DNA from: CAYLJJ01 sp964384025
GTDB taxonomy: Bacteria > Myxococcota_A > Bradymonadia > UBA7976 > UBA1532
DNA length: 64,000 nucleotides
Assembly (NCBI GenBank): GCA_964384025.1
Contig: CAYLJJ010000013.1
Location: 26,414-90,413, forward strand
Direction: 5' to 3'
Part shown: piece after piece, positions 18,933 to 26,068 of the stretch
Numbering within the stretch: position 1 is the first letter of the stretch
Layout of the letters: every line of letters begins with the position of its first letter
Made by a program: the position numbers and the translations under genes
Notes under the pieces: generated by a model
Told to the model about the DNA's origin: nothing
The model's database searches: none
Seen by the model: only the letters and a program-made list of their open reading frames with translations

Positions 18933-19028
18933 ATGGGCACAGCCACCCAACTCAGCCTCAAGGCTTCAGCTCCGCTGCGTGGTGATTTGCTCGAGCCTGG
19001 GATCTCAAGCAGCTTCGCTGTGTGTTGA
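18933..19028 (+). CDS. Possible 31-residue ORF downstream of the M16 gene
   Basis: Twenty-seven bases after the M16 stop, GGAGG (18922-18926) is followed by ATATC and an ATG that opens a 31-codon frame. The peptide begins MGTATQLSLKASAPLRGDLL and ends SSSFAVC. No domain or signal is recognised. The only support is the clean ribosome site and operon-like position, so this may be a chance ORF in the 158-bp gap between convergent genes. Confidence 0.3.
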   Translation: MGTATQLSLKASAPLRGDLLEPGISSSFAVC

Positions 19029-19063
19029 TGATTCTTCCGTGTCTATGACCGGTACGGCTGACC

Positions 19064-19801
19064 TCAATTGATCGATTGAGTCTGCCTCTCAAGGAGCGCG
19101 ATCAGCTCATCTGCGCCGCCAATGTGCTTTCCGTCGATGAAGACCTGAGGGGTTGTACTCTCAGCAGAGACCGCACGTAGGCTGCGTGGGTTGGCAGTAA
19201 GCTCTTCATATTGAAGCCCCCGCTCTTTTAATGCAGACTTGGCACGGGCGCAGTGCCCGCAGCCGGGCTTAGTGAGGAGGAGGATGTCTGAGGGCAACTT
19301 GGCTTCTGGGGCTAGATAGTTGAGCATCGTGTCGGCATCAGAGACCTCGTAAGGATCACCCTCAATTTGAGGCTCGATGAACATCTCAAGGATCACTCCA
19401 TCATCCACCAACATAGAGTAGCGCCAAGAACGCGCACCGAAGTTCAGATCATGCTTCTTCACAAGCATCCCCATCCCCTTGGTAAACTCTCCATTGCCAT
19501 CGGCCAGGAAGCTGACATTCTCAGCCCCTTGATCTTTACGCCAAGCCTCCATGACGAAGGGGTCATTGACCGAAACACAGATGATCTCGTCGATCCCTTG
19601 AGCCTTGAACACTGGTTGCAGCTCGTTATAGCGCGGTACATGGGAGGTTGAGCAGGTGGGTGTAAAGGCGCCTGGCAGGGAGAAGAGGATCACCTTGCGA
19701 TCTTTAAAGAGCTCAGCGGTCTGAATCTCAACCCATCGGCCGTCGCGACGCTGTCGTAGGAGAAGATCGGGGATCGTCTGGCCTTTGCGGTTCTCAAGCA
19801 T
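19064..19801 (-). CDS. Peroxiredoxin-glutaredoxin hybrid
   Basis: A 245-residue fusion that reduces peroxides with glutathione. The N-terminal Prx5-type domain carries peroxidatic Cys50 (PGAFTPTCSTSHVP) and the MEAWRKD helix. The C-terminal glutaredoxin domain has a CGHC active site at Cys181-Cys184 (TKPGCGHCARAK), the cis-Pro region TTPQVFIDG and the GSH-binding IGGADELI. The order and length match the Haemophilus-type hybrid. CGHC replaces the more common CPYC. Transcribed alone, away from the AT-richer region 19802-20070. Confidence 0.93.
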   Translation of the reverse strand: MLENRKGQTIPDLLLRQRRDGRWVEIQTAELFKDRKVILFSLPGAFTPTCSTSHVPRYNELQPVFKAQGIDEIICVSVNDPFVMEAWRKDQGAENVSFLADGNGEFTKGMGMLVKKHDLNFGARSWRYSMLVDDGVILEMFIEPQIEGDPYEVSDADTMLNYLAPEAKLPSDILLLTKPGCGHCARAKSALKERGLQYEELTANPRSLRAVSAESTTPQVFIDGKHIGGADELIALLERQTQSIN

Positions 19802-20229
19802 GTTTTGCTCCTTTGTCGTTGAGATCTCAGCTTCTGAGTAAGGATCTTTTGCAGAGGACGTTCCAGTGTTTGGATTGTAACAATATCAGTGAATTAAATC
19901 TGTGGCATCCAGAAAGCACGAGATTTCGTCTGTTGGCAACGAGATATAAAGATGTTGACGATATTTCAATAGTTATACACCGTGCTCAAGCAGCTACCCC
20001 GCTGGATTCTGTGGTTCCCTTAACCTCTTCCCCTTTAGAGGCGAAGCCCCCTTCAGAAAGCTCGGCTTAAAGTTTGATAGAGGAGGGGTGGTGCTGTAGG
20101 CGATCAAGTTCGGAGGGCAAAAGGAGATGAGAGGCAAAGTGACGGTGAGGGGTGGAGGTGAAAGCGCTCCCCAGCACGGGTCACCACATCATTTACATCG
20201 AGAGCAGCGCGGCCCCAACATCTGAGCGT
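19802..20229. other. Intergenic region, 428 bp, AT-rich in the first half
   Basis: This lies upstream of the peroxiredoxin gene and downstream of the histidine kinase gene. Bases 19850-19980 are clearly more AT-rich than the neighbours and could hold the peroxiredoxin promoter. A plus-strand frame of 85 codons from a TTG at 19813 includes a CxxC (FQCLDCNNIS) but has no ribosome site, so I do not call it a gene. Confidence 0.4.
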
Positions 20230-21270
20230 TCAGGAGAGTGGCAGATGGATCGTAAAAACAGCGCCCTCTCCAGGTTGGCTCTTGACCTCAATATGGCCCT
20301 GATGATCTTGGATGATGCCCTGGGCCAGGGCTAAGCCGATCCCCAAGCCCGTGCTGGAACTCCCTGAGCTTCCCACTTGATAGAAGCGATCGAAGAGGAA
20401 GGGGAGGTGCTGTTGTGGAATTCCAGACCCATCATCTCGCACTGAGAGCAGAACCTCAGCCCCAGCGTGCCACTGAGCTATATGGATATTCTTCGCTTCA
20501 GCGTGCTTGATCGCGTTCTCCAAGAGCTGCGCGAGGGCTTGTTCAACACGGATGGCGTCCAGGTTGAGAGCGCAAGGATCGAGGATATCTAGGGAGAGGT
20601 TCAATCCTGCTTCCTGAGCTGCGCTCCGATGTCGCGCGATCACCCCCCCAACCAGCTCCTCCAGTTGAACCTGCTTGCGTTGATAGTTGAGCTGCCCAAG
20701 AGACTGACGAGAGAGATCCATCATGCTCTCGATCAGCCTGAGGAGACGATCACTCTCCTCCAAAATAACGCCCAAGAACTCTCCACGAAGCGCCGGCTCC
20801 AGCTCAGGATCCATTATCAAAGTTTGAGCATAGCCACGGACATTCGCGAGGGGTGTCCTCAGTTCATGCCCCACCGTACGCAGCAGCTCCGTCTTCATCC
20901 CTTCTAGGCTGTTTAGCTCCTCATTAAGGTTTTGAAGGCTCCTGTTTTGGCGGATGAGTCCCTGTACCAAACCAGCATAACGCAGGAAGAGCCTGAGTTC
21001 TCCCGCCGCGTCCTTTAAGAGCAGCTGTTCCTGATCAGAGAAGGCAGCCTTTCGAGAGACTGAGATCTGCCCCTCACCCCCCTCAAGCTCCAACTCCAGA
21101 TGATACACTTGGGGTTTTCCCAAGCTGAACTCTCCACAGCTCAAAGAGACGCAGCCCTGAGCTGCATTGAGAGCCTCCATGATGGGCCCCAAAGCGCGCT
21201 GAGCCAGCAGCTCGGGAGGACAGTCCAGTAAAGCAGCCCGCAGGCTGTCTCTCAATCTCAGGCGTGACAT
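20230..21270 (-). CDS. Soluble sensor histidine kinase
   Basis: A 346-residue histidine kinase without transmembrane helices. Residues 1-100 may be a small sensory (GAF-like) domain. A short coiled coil leads to the HisKA dimerisation domain with His135 (VGHELRTPLANVRGYAQTL). The HATPase domain follows with N box LLENAIKHAE, G1 VRDDGSGIP, F box LFDRFYQVG and G2 STGLGIGLALAQG. It is the last of three closely spaced minus-strand genes, starting 10 bp after the lipoprotein stop. No cognate regulator is adjacent; the single-domain receiver at 11622-12014 is the only intact one in the window. Confidence 0.9.
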   Translation of the reverse strand: MSRLRLRDSLRAALLDCPPELLAQRALGPIMEALNAAQGCVSLSCGEFSLGKPQVYHLELELEGGEGQISVSRKAAFSDQEQLLLKDAAGELRLFLRYAGLVQGLIRQNRSLQNLNEELNSLEGMKTELLRTVGHELRTPLANVRGYAQTLIMDPELEPALRGEFLGVILEESDRLLRLIESMMDLSRQSLGQLNYQRKQVQLEELVGGVIARHRSAAQEAGLNLSLDILDPCALNLDAIRVEQALAQLLENAIKHAEAKNIHIAQWHAGAEVLLSVRDDGSGIPQQHLPFLFDRFYQVGSSGSSSTGLGIGLALAQGIIQDHQGHIEVKSQPGEGAVFTIHLPLS

Positions 21271-21279
21271 GAACAGGCT

Positions 21280-21819
21280 TTAGGGTTGGATCTCTACAAC
21301 AGAAGAAGCCAGAGAGCGGCGCTTCTGAGCAGAATTGGACCAAGCGATCACGTAGACTACATAGCGAACACCCAACTCCAATTTAAGATCGCTGTGACTG
21401 CGTTCGGTGTGTAGAACCTCACTGCGCCGAAAGAGGAGAGGCTTCTCTCCGCTGATCCCCAAGATATGGATGGAGTAGTAATCGGCTCCCTCAATCGGCT
21501 CCCAGTCGAGCAAAAGCACATCGGCGCGGGGCTGTTCGATGGAGACGAGAGGGGTGTCTAAGAAGCCGGTCTCTCGACCACAGACGGGGCACTCTTCCAA
21601 GGCGATGGGGGGGAGTTCTGAGTTTGAGAGGCTGCGCTCACCCAGAGCGATCATCACTTGACAGGCGAGGCTTAAGCAATCTCCCCCCTCTTGAATTTCT
21701 GGAGAGGCTTCAAAAAGCCCCTGAGCTTCAGAGTTTAGATCAACCGTAGAGCTTAAATCGCTTTCCAGCTCTCCACAGGCCAGAGAGAGCAAGAACAGAA
21801 ACAAAGAAAAAGCGCGCAT
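21280..21819 (-). CDS. Lipoprotein with fibronectin type III-like domain
   Basis: About 179 residues. The start at 21819 gives MRAFSLFLFLLSLACGELES, a lipoprotein signal with lipobox SLAC, and has GAGG upstream; a longer frame to 21900 lacks this logic. A linker with a Cys pair (LEECPVCGRE) leads to a beta-rich stretch (VLLLDWEPIEGADYYSIHI and ELGVRYVVYVIAWS) typical of an Fn3 fold. It lies 7 bp after the upstream gene and 9 bp before the histidine kinase. It may be the envelope partner of that kinase, but this is only context. Confidence 0.75.
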   Translation of the reverse strand: MRAFSLFLFLLSLACGELESDLSSTVDLNSEAQGLFEASPEIQEGGDCLSLACQVMIALGERSLSNSELPPIALEECPVCGRETGFLDTPLVSIEQPRADVLLLDWEPIEGADYYSIHILGISGEKPLLFRRSEVLHTERSHSDLKLELGVRYVVYVIAWSNSAQKRRSLASSVVEIQP

Positions 21820-21826
21820 CTTTTCC

Positions 21827-22597
21827 TCACTTAGCTTGGGGGACAGGAGCGCTGCCCATATAAAGAAAATAAACCTCAGCCTCATCCTCCGCCTCGACAC
21901 GCTCTTCCAGTTGGGTGGATTGGCTGCGAAGGAAGTGAAGCAGATCCTTTTGGAAGCGCGCCATATCTTGAGGACGAGCGCGGAAGCTGAAGGTGCGCGC
22001 GGTGGCGCGCTCAGGCTTGCTGTCGAGGAAGCGTTGACGGATCGTCTCTGTCACCGCCTCTAAGTGTTCATAGAGGGCATCGATGCGCAACTCCCAGTTA
22101 TCGTCTGTGTAGAGGTTGTGGTGGCGCTCTACAACTCGATAGCGGGGCCTAAGTTGCTGCCCTGGAAGCTCTTCGACCCGCCCCTCTGAGAGCAGAGCCT
22201 TGAGAGTCAGGCGGGCGCTATCAAACTCATTGCTGTGAGGGAGACGGGCTGCCAGTTCATCTAAGGTCATAGGATGTTGGCGCAGTAGATCTTCCATACG
22301 GCGCATCAGGTTGGTCTCGGTCATCTCAAAATAACGCCCTTTGTTAAAGCGCGCTGAGAGGGCCTTAACCGTCCGCGTAGACTTGCCAAAGATCAGCGAG
22401 ATCAGGTTGATGGTGGAGTGCTTGCGCTTGGCCTCCCGCCAGAGCGCGAGGGTCATCATATCCTTGACTGTGTCCAGGGGGTAGTTAAAGTCCACCGCCA
22501 TCTTGACTGCAGGGTAGAAGGTGGCAAAGAGGATCCGAAGCATATACTCCGGATAAGGGATCACACTGGGAGTTTCAGCTTTCTTCTGCAATGTCAC
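21827..22597 (-). CDS. Unrecognised protein with probable winged-helix segments
   Basis: A 256-residue soluble protein I cannot assign. Residues about 40-130 contain helix-turn-helix-like stretches (INLISLIFGKSTRTVKALS; MTLDELAARLPHSNEFDSAR) followed by LLSEGRVEELPG, which reads like a wing. The C-terminal part is helical and charged. DNA binding is therefore plausible. The start is GTG at 22597 or, with better spacing from GAGG, TTG at 22591. It begins the three-gene operon ending in the histidine kinase and faces a palindrome in its upstream region. Confidence 0.6.
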   Translation of the reverse strand: MTLQKKAETPSVIPYPEYMLRILFATFYPAVKMAVDFNYPLDTVKDMMTLALWREAKRKHSTINLISLIFGKSTRTVKALSARFNKGRYFEMTETNLMRRMEDLLRQHPMTLDELAARLPHSNEFDSARLTLKALLSEGRVEELPGQQLRPRYRVVERHHNLYTDDNWELRIDALYEHLEAVTETIRQRFLDSKPERATARTFSFRARPQDMARFQKDLLHFLRSQSTQLEERVEAEDEAEVYFLYMGSAPVPQAK

Positions 22598-22667
22598 CTC
22601 ACCGCTTTATTTTCGAAGCCATCCTAGCAAGAGAGTCAGGTTCTTGTGAATGGGATCTTAAATCCGT

Positions 22668-22683
22668 CCAAACAAACGTTTGG
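22668..22683. promoter_or_regulatory. Palindrome in a divergent promoter region
   Basis: CCAAACAAACGTTTGG contains the perfect 10-bp palindrome CAAACGTTTG (22673-22682). It sits in the AT-rich 147-bp gap between the divergent genes starting at 22597 and 22745, a position typical of an operator. No regulator is assigned. The helix-turn-helix-like product of the 22597 gene is an obvious candidate. Confidence 0.35.
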
Positions 22684-22744
22684 AATGGCCTCGATTTGAG
22701 GATACCCTTCCACATATCAAATCCCTAGAGATCCTGAGTCAAAA

Positions 22745-24391
22745 ATGCTTTCACCCTCCCACTCCCCTCTAAGACACCCTCTGAATGTTTCGCTCTTGGC
22801 GCTGACCCTCCTTAGTTTGGGATCTCTAAACCCCCAACGCGCCGAGGCCCAACTTGAACATCCAGAGGCTTGCACCGGCGCTATGGTGGATATGATGACC
22901 GACGGGATGGTCTTTATCTATCTGCACACAGCGGATCTCTGCTTTGGTCTCTGTGATCAAGCGATGGGCGAGTTCTTTATGATGGTCCTGGACAATAAGT
23001 CCCTGACCATGGACTTCATGGCCTGTGCTGAGTCCAACCCTGAGCTGATCAAGATGATGATCCGTGTGGTCTCTACCAATTCGGAGATCCTCCCTCGTAT
23101 GGCAGAGATCATGGCTGAAGATTGTGACTTTCCAGCGACCTTTGTCTCGATGGCGAGTTGGCATGGGGAGCTACGAAGGTTCTTCTTCAACGCCCTAGAC
23201 GATCAGCTCTATCAAGCTCTCACGCGTTCTATGCTCTGTGAGCCTCCAGATATCGTTCAGATCTTGGGGAGCATCATGGAGGAGGAGGCAGCCCTGGAGA
23301 TGCGGCGAGGTCGCCCCTTCTGGGAGGTCTATATGAACTTGGGCTCCTCCGCCTTGGATACAGATGCCAACGAGTTGGCTGATGAGCGGATGTTTTATGC
23401 TTTTCTCCACAACACCACCGCCGCGCACTCTATGTTCAGAGCGATGGGCAGCATGGGGGAAGCTGAGCAGGCCGCTGTCCTGGATTTTATGTTCTTGGGT
23501 CGCAGTCACGGTCGGGCAGGGCCGCAAGAGCATCCTCGGCAGGCCTACTTCAATATCTACGCGATCACCGAAGCCTTTATGACAGGAGTAGCGCCTCTCT
23601 ATGAGATGGAGGCCCCTCCTGATCCTCAGAGCGAGAACCCCGCCAACGCGCTCTTAGGGCGAATGCTCCAGTTCCTGATCCAGATGGATGAGCAGGGACA
23701 GATCATCAACTTCAGCCCCTATGCAGCGCTCTTTTTTCGCGCCCTGCGCTCTGGTGCGGAGATTCACTGTGATCCCTATAGCTTGGGGATGATGCAGTTT
23801 ATGGCTGGGCTCTTTCCTCTTGAGATCTTCGCGACCTTACCTCCCCCCAATCCAGATGCTCCCAGTCCTCGGGACTATAAAAATCTGGGGGCTCCCCTTG
23901 ATTATCAATGCCCTGCTCCTGAGTGCAGTCTCTTTGCGCCGATGCTCTGCGGCGATGAGGCGAGTTGCCTGAGCGCAGGGCTGAGCTGGTGTGGGGGAGA
24001 GTGTATGCCTCTGAGCCGATGTCCTGAACCTGAGTGTGGTTCACAGAGCCCCGAAAGCTGTGGAGATATCTGGAGTTGCTATGCGATGAACCTCTCCTGG
24101 TGTGAGCAGGGCTGCCAAACGGAGCCTTGCCCCCTGCCCGTCGCTCCTGACTTGGGACCTCCTGTAGATATGGCGCTGCCTATAGATATGGGTCTACCTG
24201 AGCGGTTCACGGACACAGGCCAGGGAGAGCCAGAGGAGCTTGGAGGGAATCCAGACTCAGCTCTCCATGAGCCTCTCCCCTCTGGACACCCCAGCCCTGG
24301 CTGTCAAACACAGCCAAGAGCGACCCAGCTGAGCGGGCTCCTGCTCCTCCTGTCGCTCTTGATCCTGAGAAGGTCTCGAAGAAAACTCTGA
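22745..24391 (+). CDS. Secreted Cys-containing protein with MYXO-CTERM-like tail
   Basis: A 548-residue exported protein. An N-terminal signal peptide (LNVSLLALTLLSLGSLNPQR, cut near AEA) is followed by a Met-rich helical domain of about 350 residues and two short Cys-rich repeats (SLFAPMLCGDEASCLSAGLSWCGGEC and its copy). A Pro/Asp-rich linker (LPIDMGLPERF) precedes the C-terminus. The tail GCQTQPRATQLSG, a hydrophobic stretch and RRSRRKL form the tripartite arrangement of the MYXO-CTERM surface-sorting signal. Converges on the pseudokinase gene. Function unknown. Confidence 0.78.
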   Translation: MLSPSHSPLRHPLNVSLLALTLLSLGSLNPQRAEAQLEHPEACTGAMVDMMTDGMVFIYLHTADLCFGLCDQAMGEFFMMVLDNKSLTMDFMACAESNPELIKMMIRVVSTNSEILPRMAEIMAEDCDFPATFVSMASWHGELRRFFFNALDDQLYQALTRSMLCEPPDIVQILGSIMEEEAALEMRRGRPFWEVYMNLGSSALDTDANELADERMFYAFLHNTTAAHSMFRAMGSMGEAEQAAVLDFMFLGRSHGRAGPQEHPRQAYFNIYAITEAFMTGVAPLYEMEAPPDPQSENPANALLGRMLQFLIQMDEQGQIINFSPYAALFFRALRSGAEIHCDPYSLGMMQFMAGLFPLEIFATLPPPNPDAPSPRDYKNLGAPLDYQCPAPECSLFAPMLCGDEASCLSAGLSWCGGECMPLSRCPEPECGSQSPESCGDIWSCYAMNLSWCEQGCQTEPCPLPVAPDLGPPVDMALPIDMGLPERFTDTGQGEPEELGGNPDSALHEPLPSGHPSPGCQTQPRATQLSGLLLLLSLLILRRSRRKL

Positions 24392-24402
24392 CGAGCCGCA
24401 GT

Positions 24403-25398
24403 TCACTCCTCCAGATGAGCAGCGCCGGGAGAGTCCATCAAGGCATGGATACGAGCCCGCACCGCTTGAGCCCGCTTGAGGGCTTGGCCTTGGTTGGCAT
24501 CTTCCAGAGGGTCAACGCTGCGGTCCAACCGCCCTCGAGTGGCGGCCAGCAGCTCAAAGGCGGGCGCAGAGAGGGACATCAGCTGCCGCAGCCCAGTGAG
24601 AGCGCGGCCCAGGGCGGCGACCTGGGAGAAGCGCCCGGTGCGGTTGGGGGAGAGGCCCTTAAGGAGGATGGTATGGAAGCAGCTCTCCAGGCGACGCTCG
24701 AGACGCTGCCCTGAGGGAAGGAGAGGCCAACCACTACCATCAATGGGACCGTGGAGGCTCATGGTTGAGGGGGCGACCCCGAAGATCATGGAGTGAACCA
24801 GGGCGGTGATCTGGAAGATATCATCGCGAGGATCTGGAGGCTCCCCTGTTCGAAGTTGAGGGGCTTGGTAGAGCTGAGACGAAGCAGCATGTGAGAGCAG
24901 TCCCCTGTAGAGCCGCTGGAGCCCAAGATCAACAATGGAGACCCTCCAATGTCCTCCAGGGCGCTGATCTAAGATGATGGAATCAGCTCCTGGGGGTAGA
25001 GGAAAGATGTCGATGCTGTGGATACGCCGCGATAGATCGCAGAGCTGTATCCCGATGGAGAGCCCCTGATCGATGCTCAGGGGGTGCTGCTCTTTAAAGA
25101 GGCTGGAGAGCGAGACCCCTTGTGGACGCTCAACCACCACTATCGCTTCCCCCTCCTCGCTCAGCTCCACCGCCTTGATGGTGCAATAAGGGGTCTCTCG
25201 AAGAGGTTTACAGCGCTCAACCTCAGGCTTCATTAGGCTCAGGAAGCGCTGAGGGCTGATCCTTGAAAGCTTAGGAAGGAAGAGGGTTACACGCCCTCCT
25301 AAGAGACGATCTACAGCCGCAAAGAAGCGCCCTGAGAGCTGCTCTCCCAGCAAACGCTCTACCAGATAGCGTCCGTGGGTGTTGGGAAAATCTGACAT
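24403..25398 (-). CDS. Protein kinase-like pseudokinase
   Basis: About 331 residues with a Hanks-kinase layout but lost catalytic residues. The VAIK lysine region reads RVTLFLPK, the HRDxxxxN loop is replaced by PPGADSIILD, and DFG reads VDLGLQ. The APE-like and C-lobe segments remain (YQAPQLRTGEPPDPRDDIFQ). It should bind partners rather than phosphorylate. The ATG at 25398 abuts a 109-bp direct repeat immediately upstream (25399-25507), so its ribosome site and promoter lie in duplicated DNA. A TTG at 25422 would add eight residues encoded within the repeat. Confidence 0.75.
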   Translation of the reverse strand: MSDFPNTHGRYLVERLLGEQLSGRFFAAVDRLLGGRVTLFLPKLSRISPQRFLSLMKPEVERCKPLRETPYCTIKAVELSEEGEAIVVVERPQGVSLSSLFKEQHPLSIDQGLSIGIQLCDLSRRIHSIDIFPLPPGADSIILDQRPGGHWRVSIVDLGLQRLYRGLLSHAASSQLYQAPQLRTGEPPDPRDDIFQITALVHSMIFGVAPSTMSLHGPIDGSGWPLLPSGQRLERRLESCFHTILLKGLSPNRTGRFSQVAALGRALTGLRQLMSLSAPAFELLAATRGRLDRSVDPLEDANQGQALKRAQAVRARIHALMDSPGAAHLEE

Positions 25399-25507
25399 CA
25401 GCCTCGCTCTCAGAGTCCTCAAGATCGCCGCTAAGGGCCAATCAGCTTGAGGGGAATCCCCCCATCGCTTCTATCTCCTGAGAGTACGCGAAAGATCAAG
25501 TTTTCCC
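25399..25507 (-). repeat. 109-bp direct repeat, copy A (upstream of pseudokinase)
   Basis: This segment recurs in the same orientation at 30775-30883 with seven mismatches by my count, all transitions. On the minus strand it ends exactly at the ATG of the pseudokinase and so contains its 5' leader and probably promoter. The second copy lies about 150 bp upstream of the GYF-FGE gene start at 30623. The two copies bracket the 5.3-kb kinase/FGE/reverse transcriptase block. Confidence 0.85.
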
Positions 25508-25641
25508 GATTTTGAACACCGTTTCGCTTATGAGGGATCATATGAGCGCTGACCGTTTGCATAGGATCGAGGAGCCGCAAAGGCTCCCACGCCACCCTCG
25601 TTTTAGTCCACTGGATGTAGATCCGCCGAGTTTACTGTAAT

Positions 25642-25805
25642 TAGAACGCCGTGAGCGGCAAGATGGCATATTCCGCGCGCTTGTGGTGAGCGCCCTGGTG
25701 CGGATGGAAGCGGAGGCATGGCAAGGCCACGTCGAGCATTCCAGCTGTGCCAGGGTGCCGCTACGGGTGATGTGGCTATGGTAGATTGCTGCTCACGGCG
25801 CTCTA
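25642..25805. mobile_element. MITE-like element with 20-bp terminal inverted repeats
   Basis: TAGAACGCCGTGAGCGGCAA at 25642-25661 is matched, inverted, by TTGCTGCTCACGGCGCTCTA at 25786-25805 with two mismatches. The outer TA on each side could be a TA target duplication as made by IS630/Tc1-mariner transposases, leaving a 160-bp core with no coding capacity. The rest of the 561-bp gene-free stretch 25508-26068 contains a GGAGCC/GGCTCC hairpin near 25570 and no gene I can support. Confidence 0.45.
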
Positions 25806-26068
25806 CTGTTGTTTTACATTCAACATGGATCATAAAACCTGACAGTGAAGCTGATGTGAAATGTGTGCTTTCGGTACGTTAGAGGTGATATTCACCGATC
25901 AAGACCGTCTGGCCGCCGGTTGAGGCTCCCACGGTCTGACCTCGCCCTGTTTGGACAGATAAGCCCTCCATTCAACGCTCAATCGCCAATCTCACCGCCC
26001 TTCGATCGCTATGTTTCCTGAGACAAGGATGGCAATATGGGCGCTCTCAAGAGAAGGAGCCTGGACAG

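Noticed and set aside
19813..20070. 85-codon plus-strand frame with a CxxC motif
   Set aside because: TTG start without ribosome site, AT-rich leader of the peroxiredoxin gene, no recognisable fold.
25603..25833. 76-codon minus-strand frame
   Set aside because: It spans the inverted-repeat element end to end and shows no protein-like pattern; it is a by-product of the repeats.
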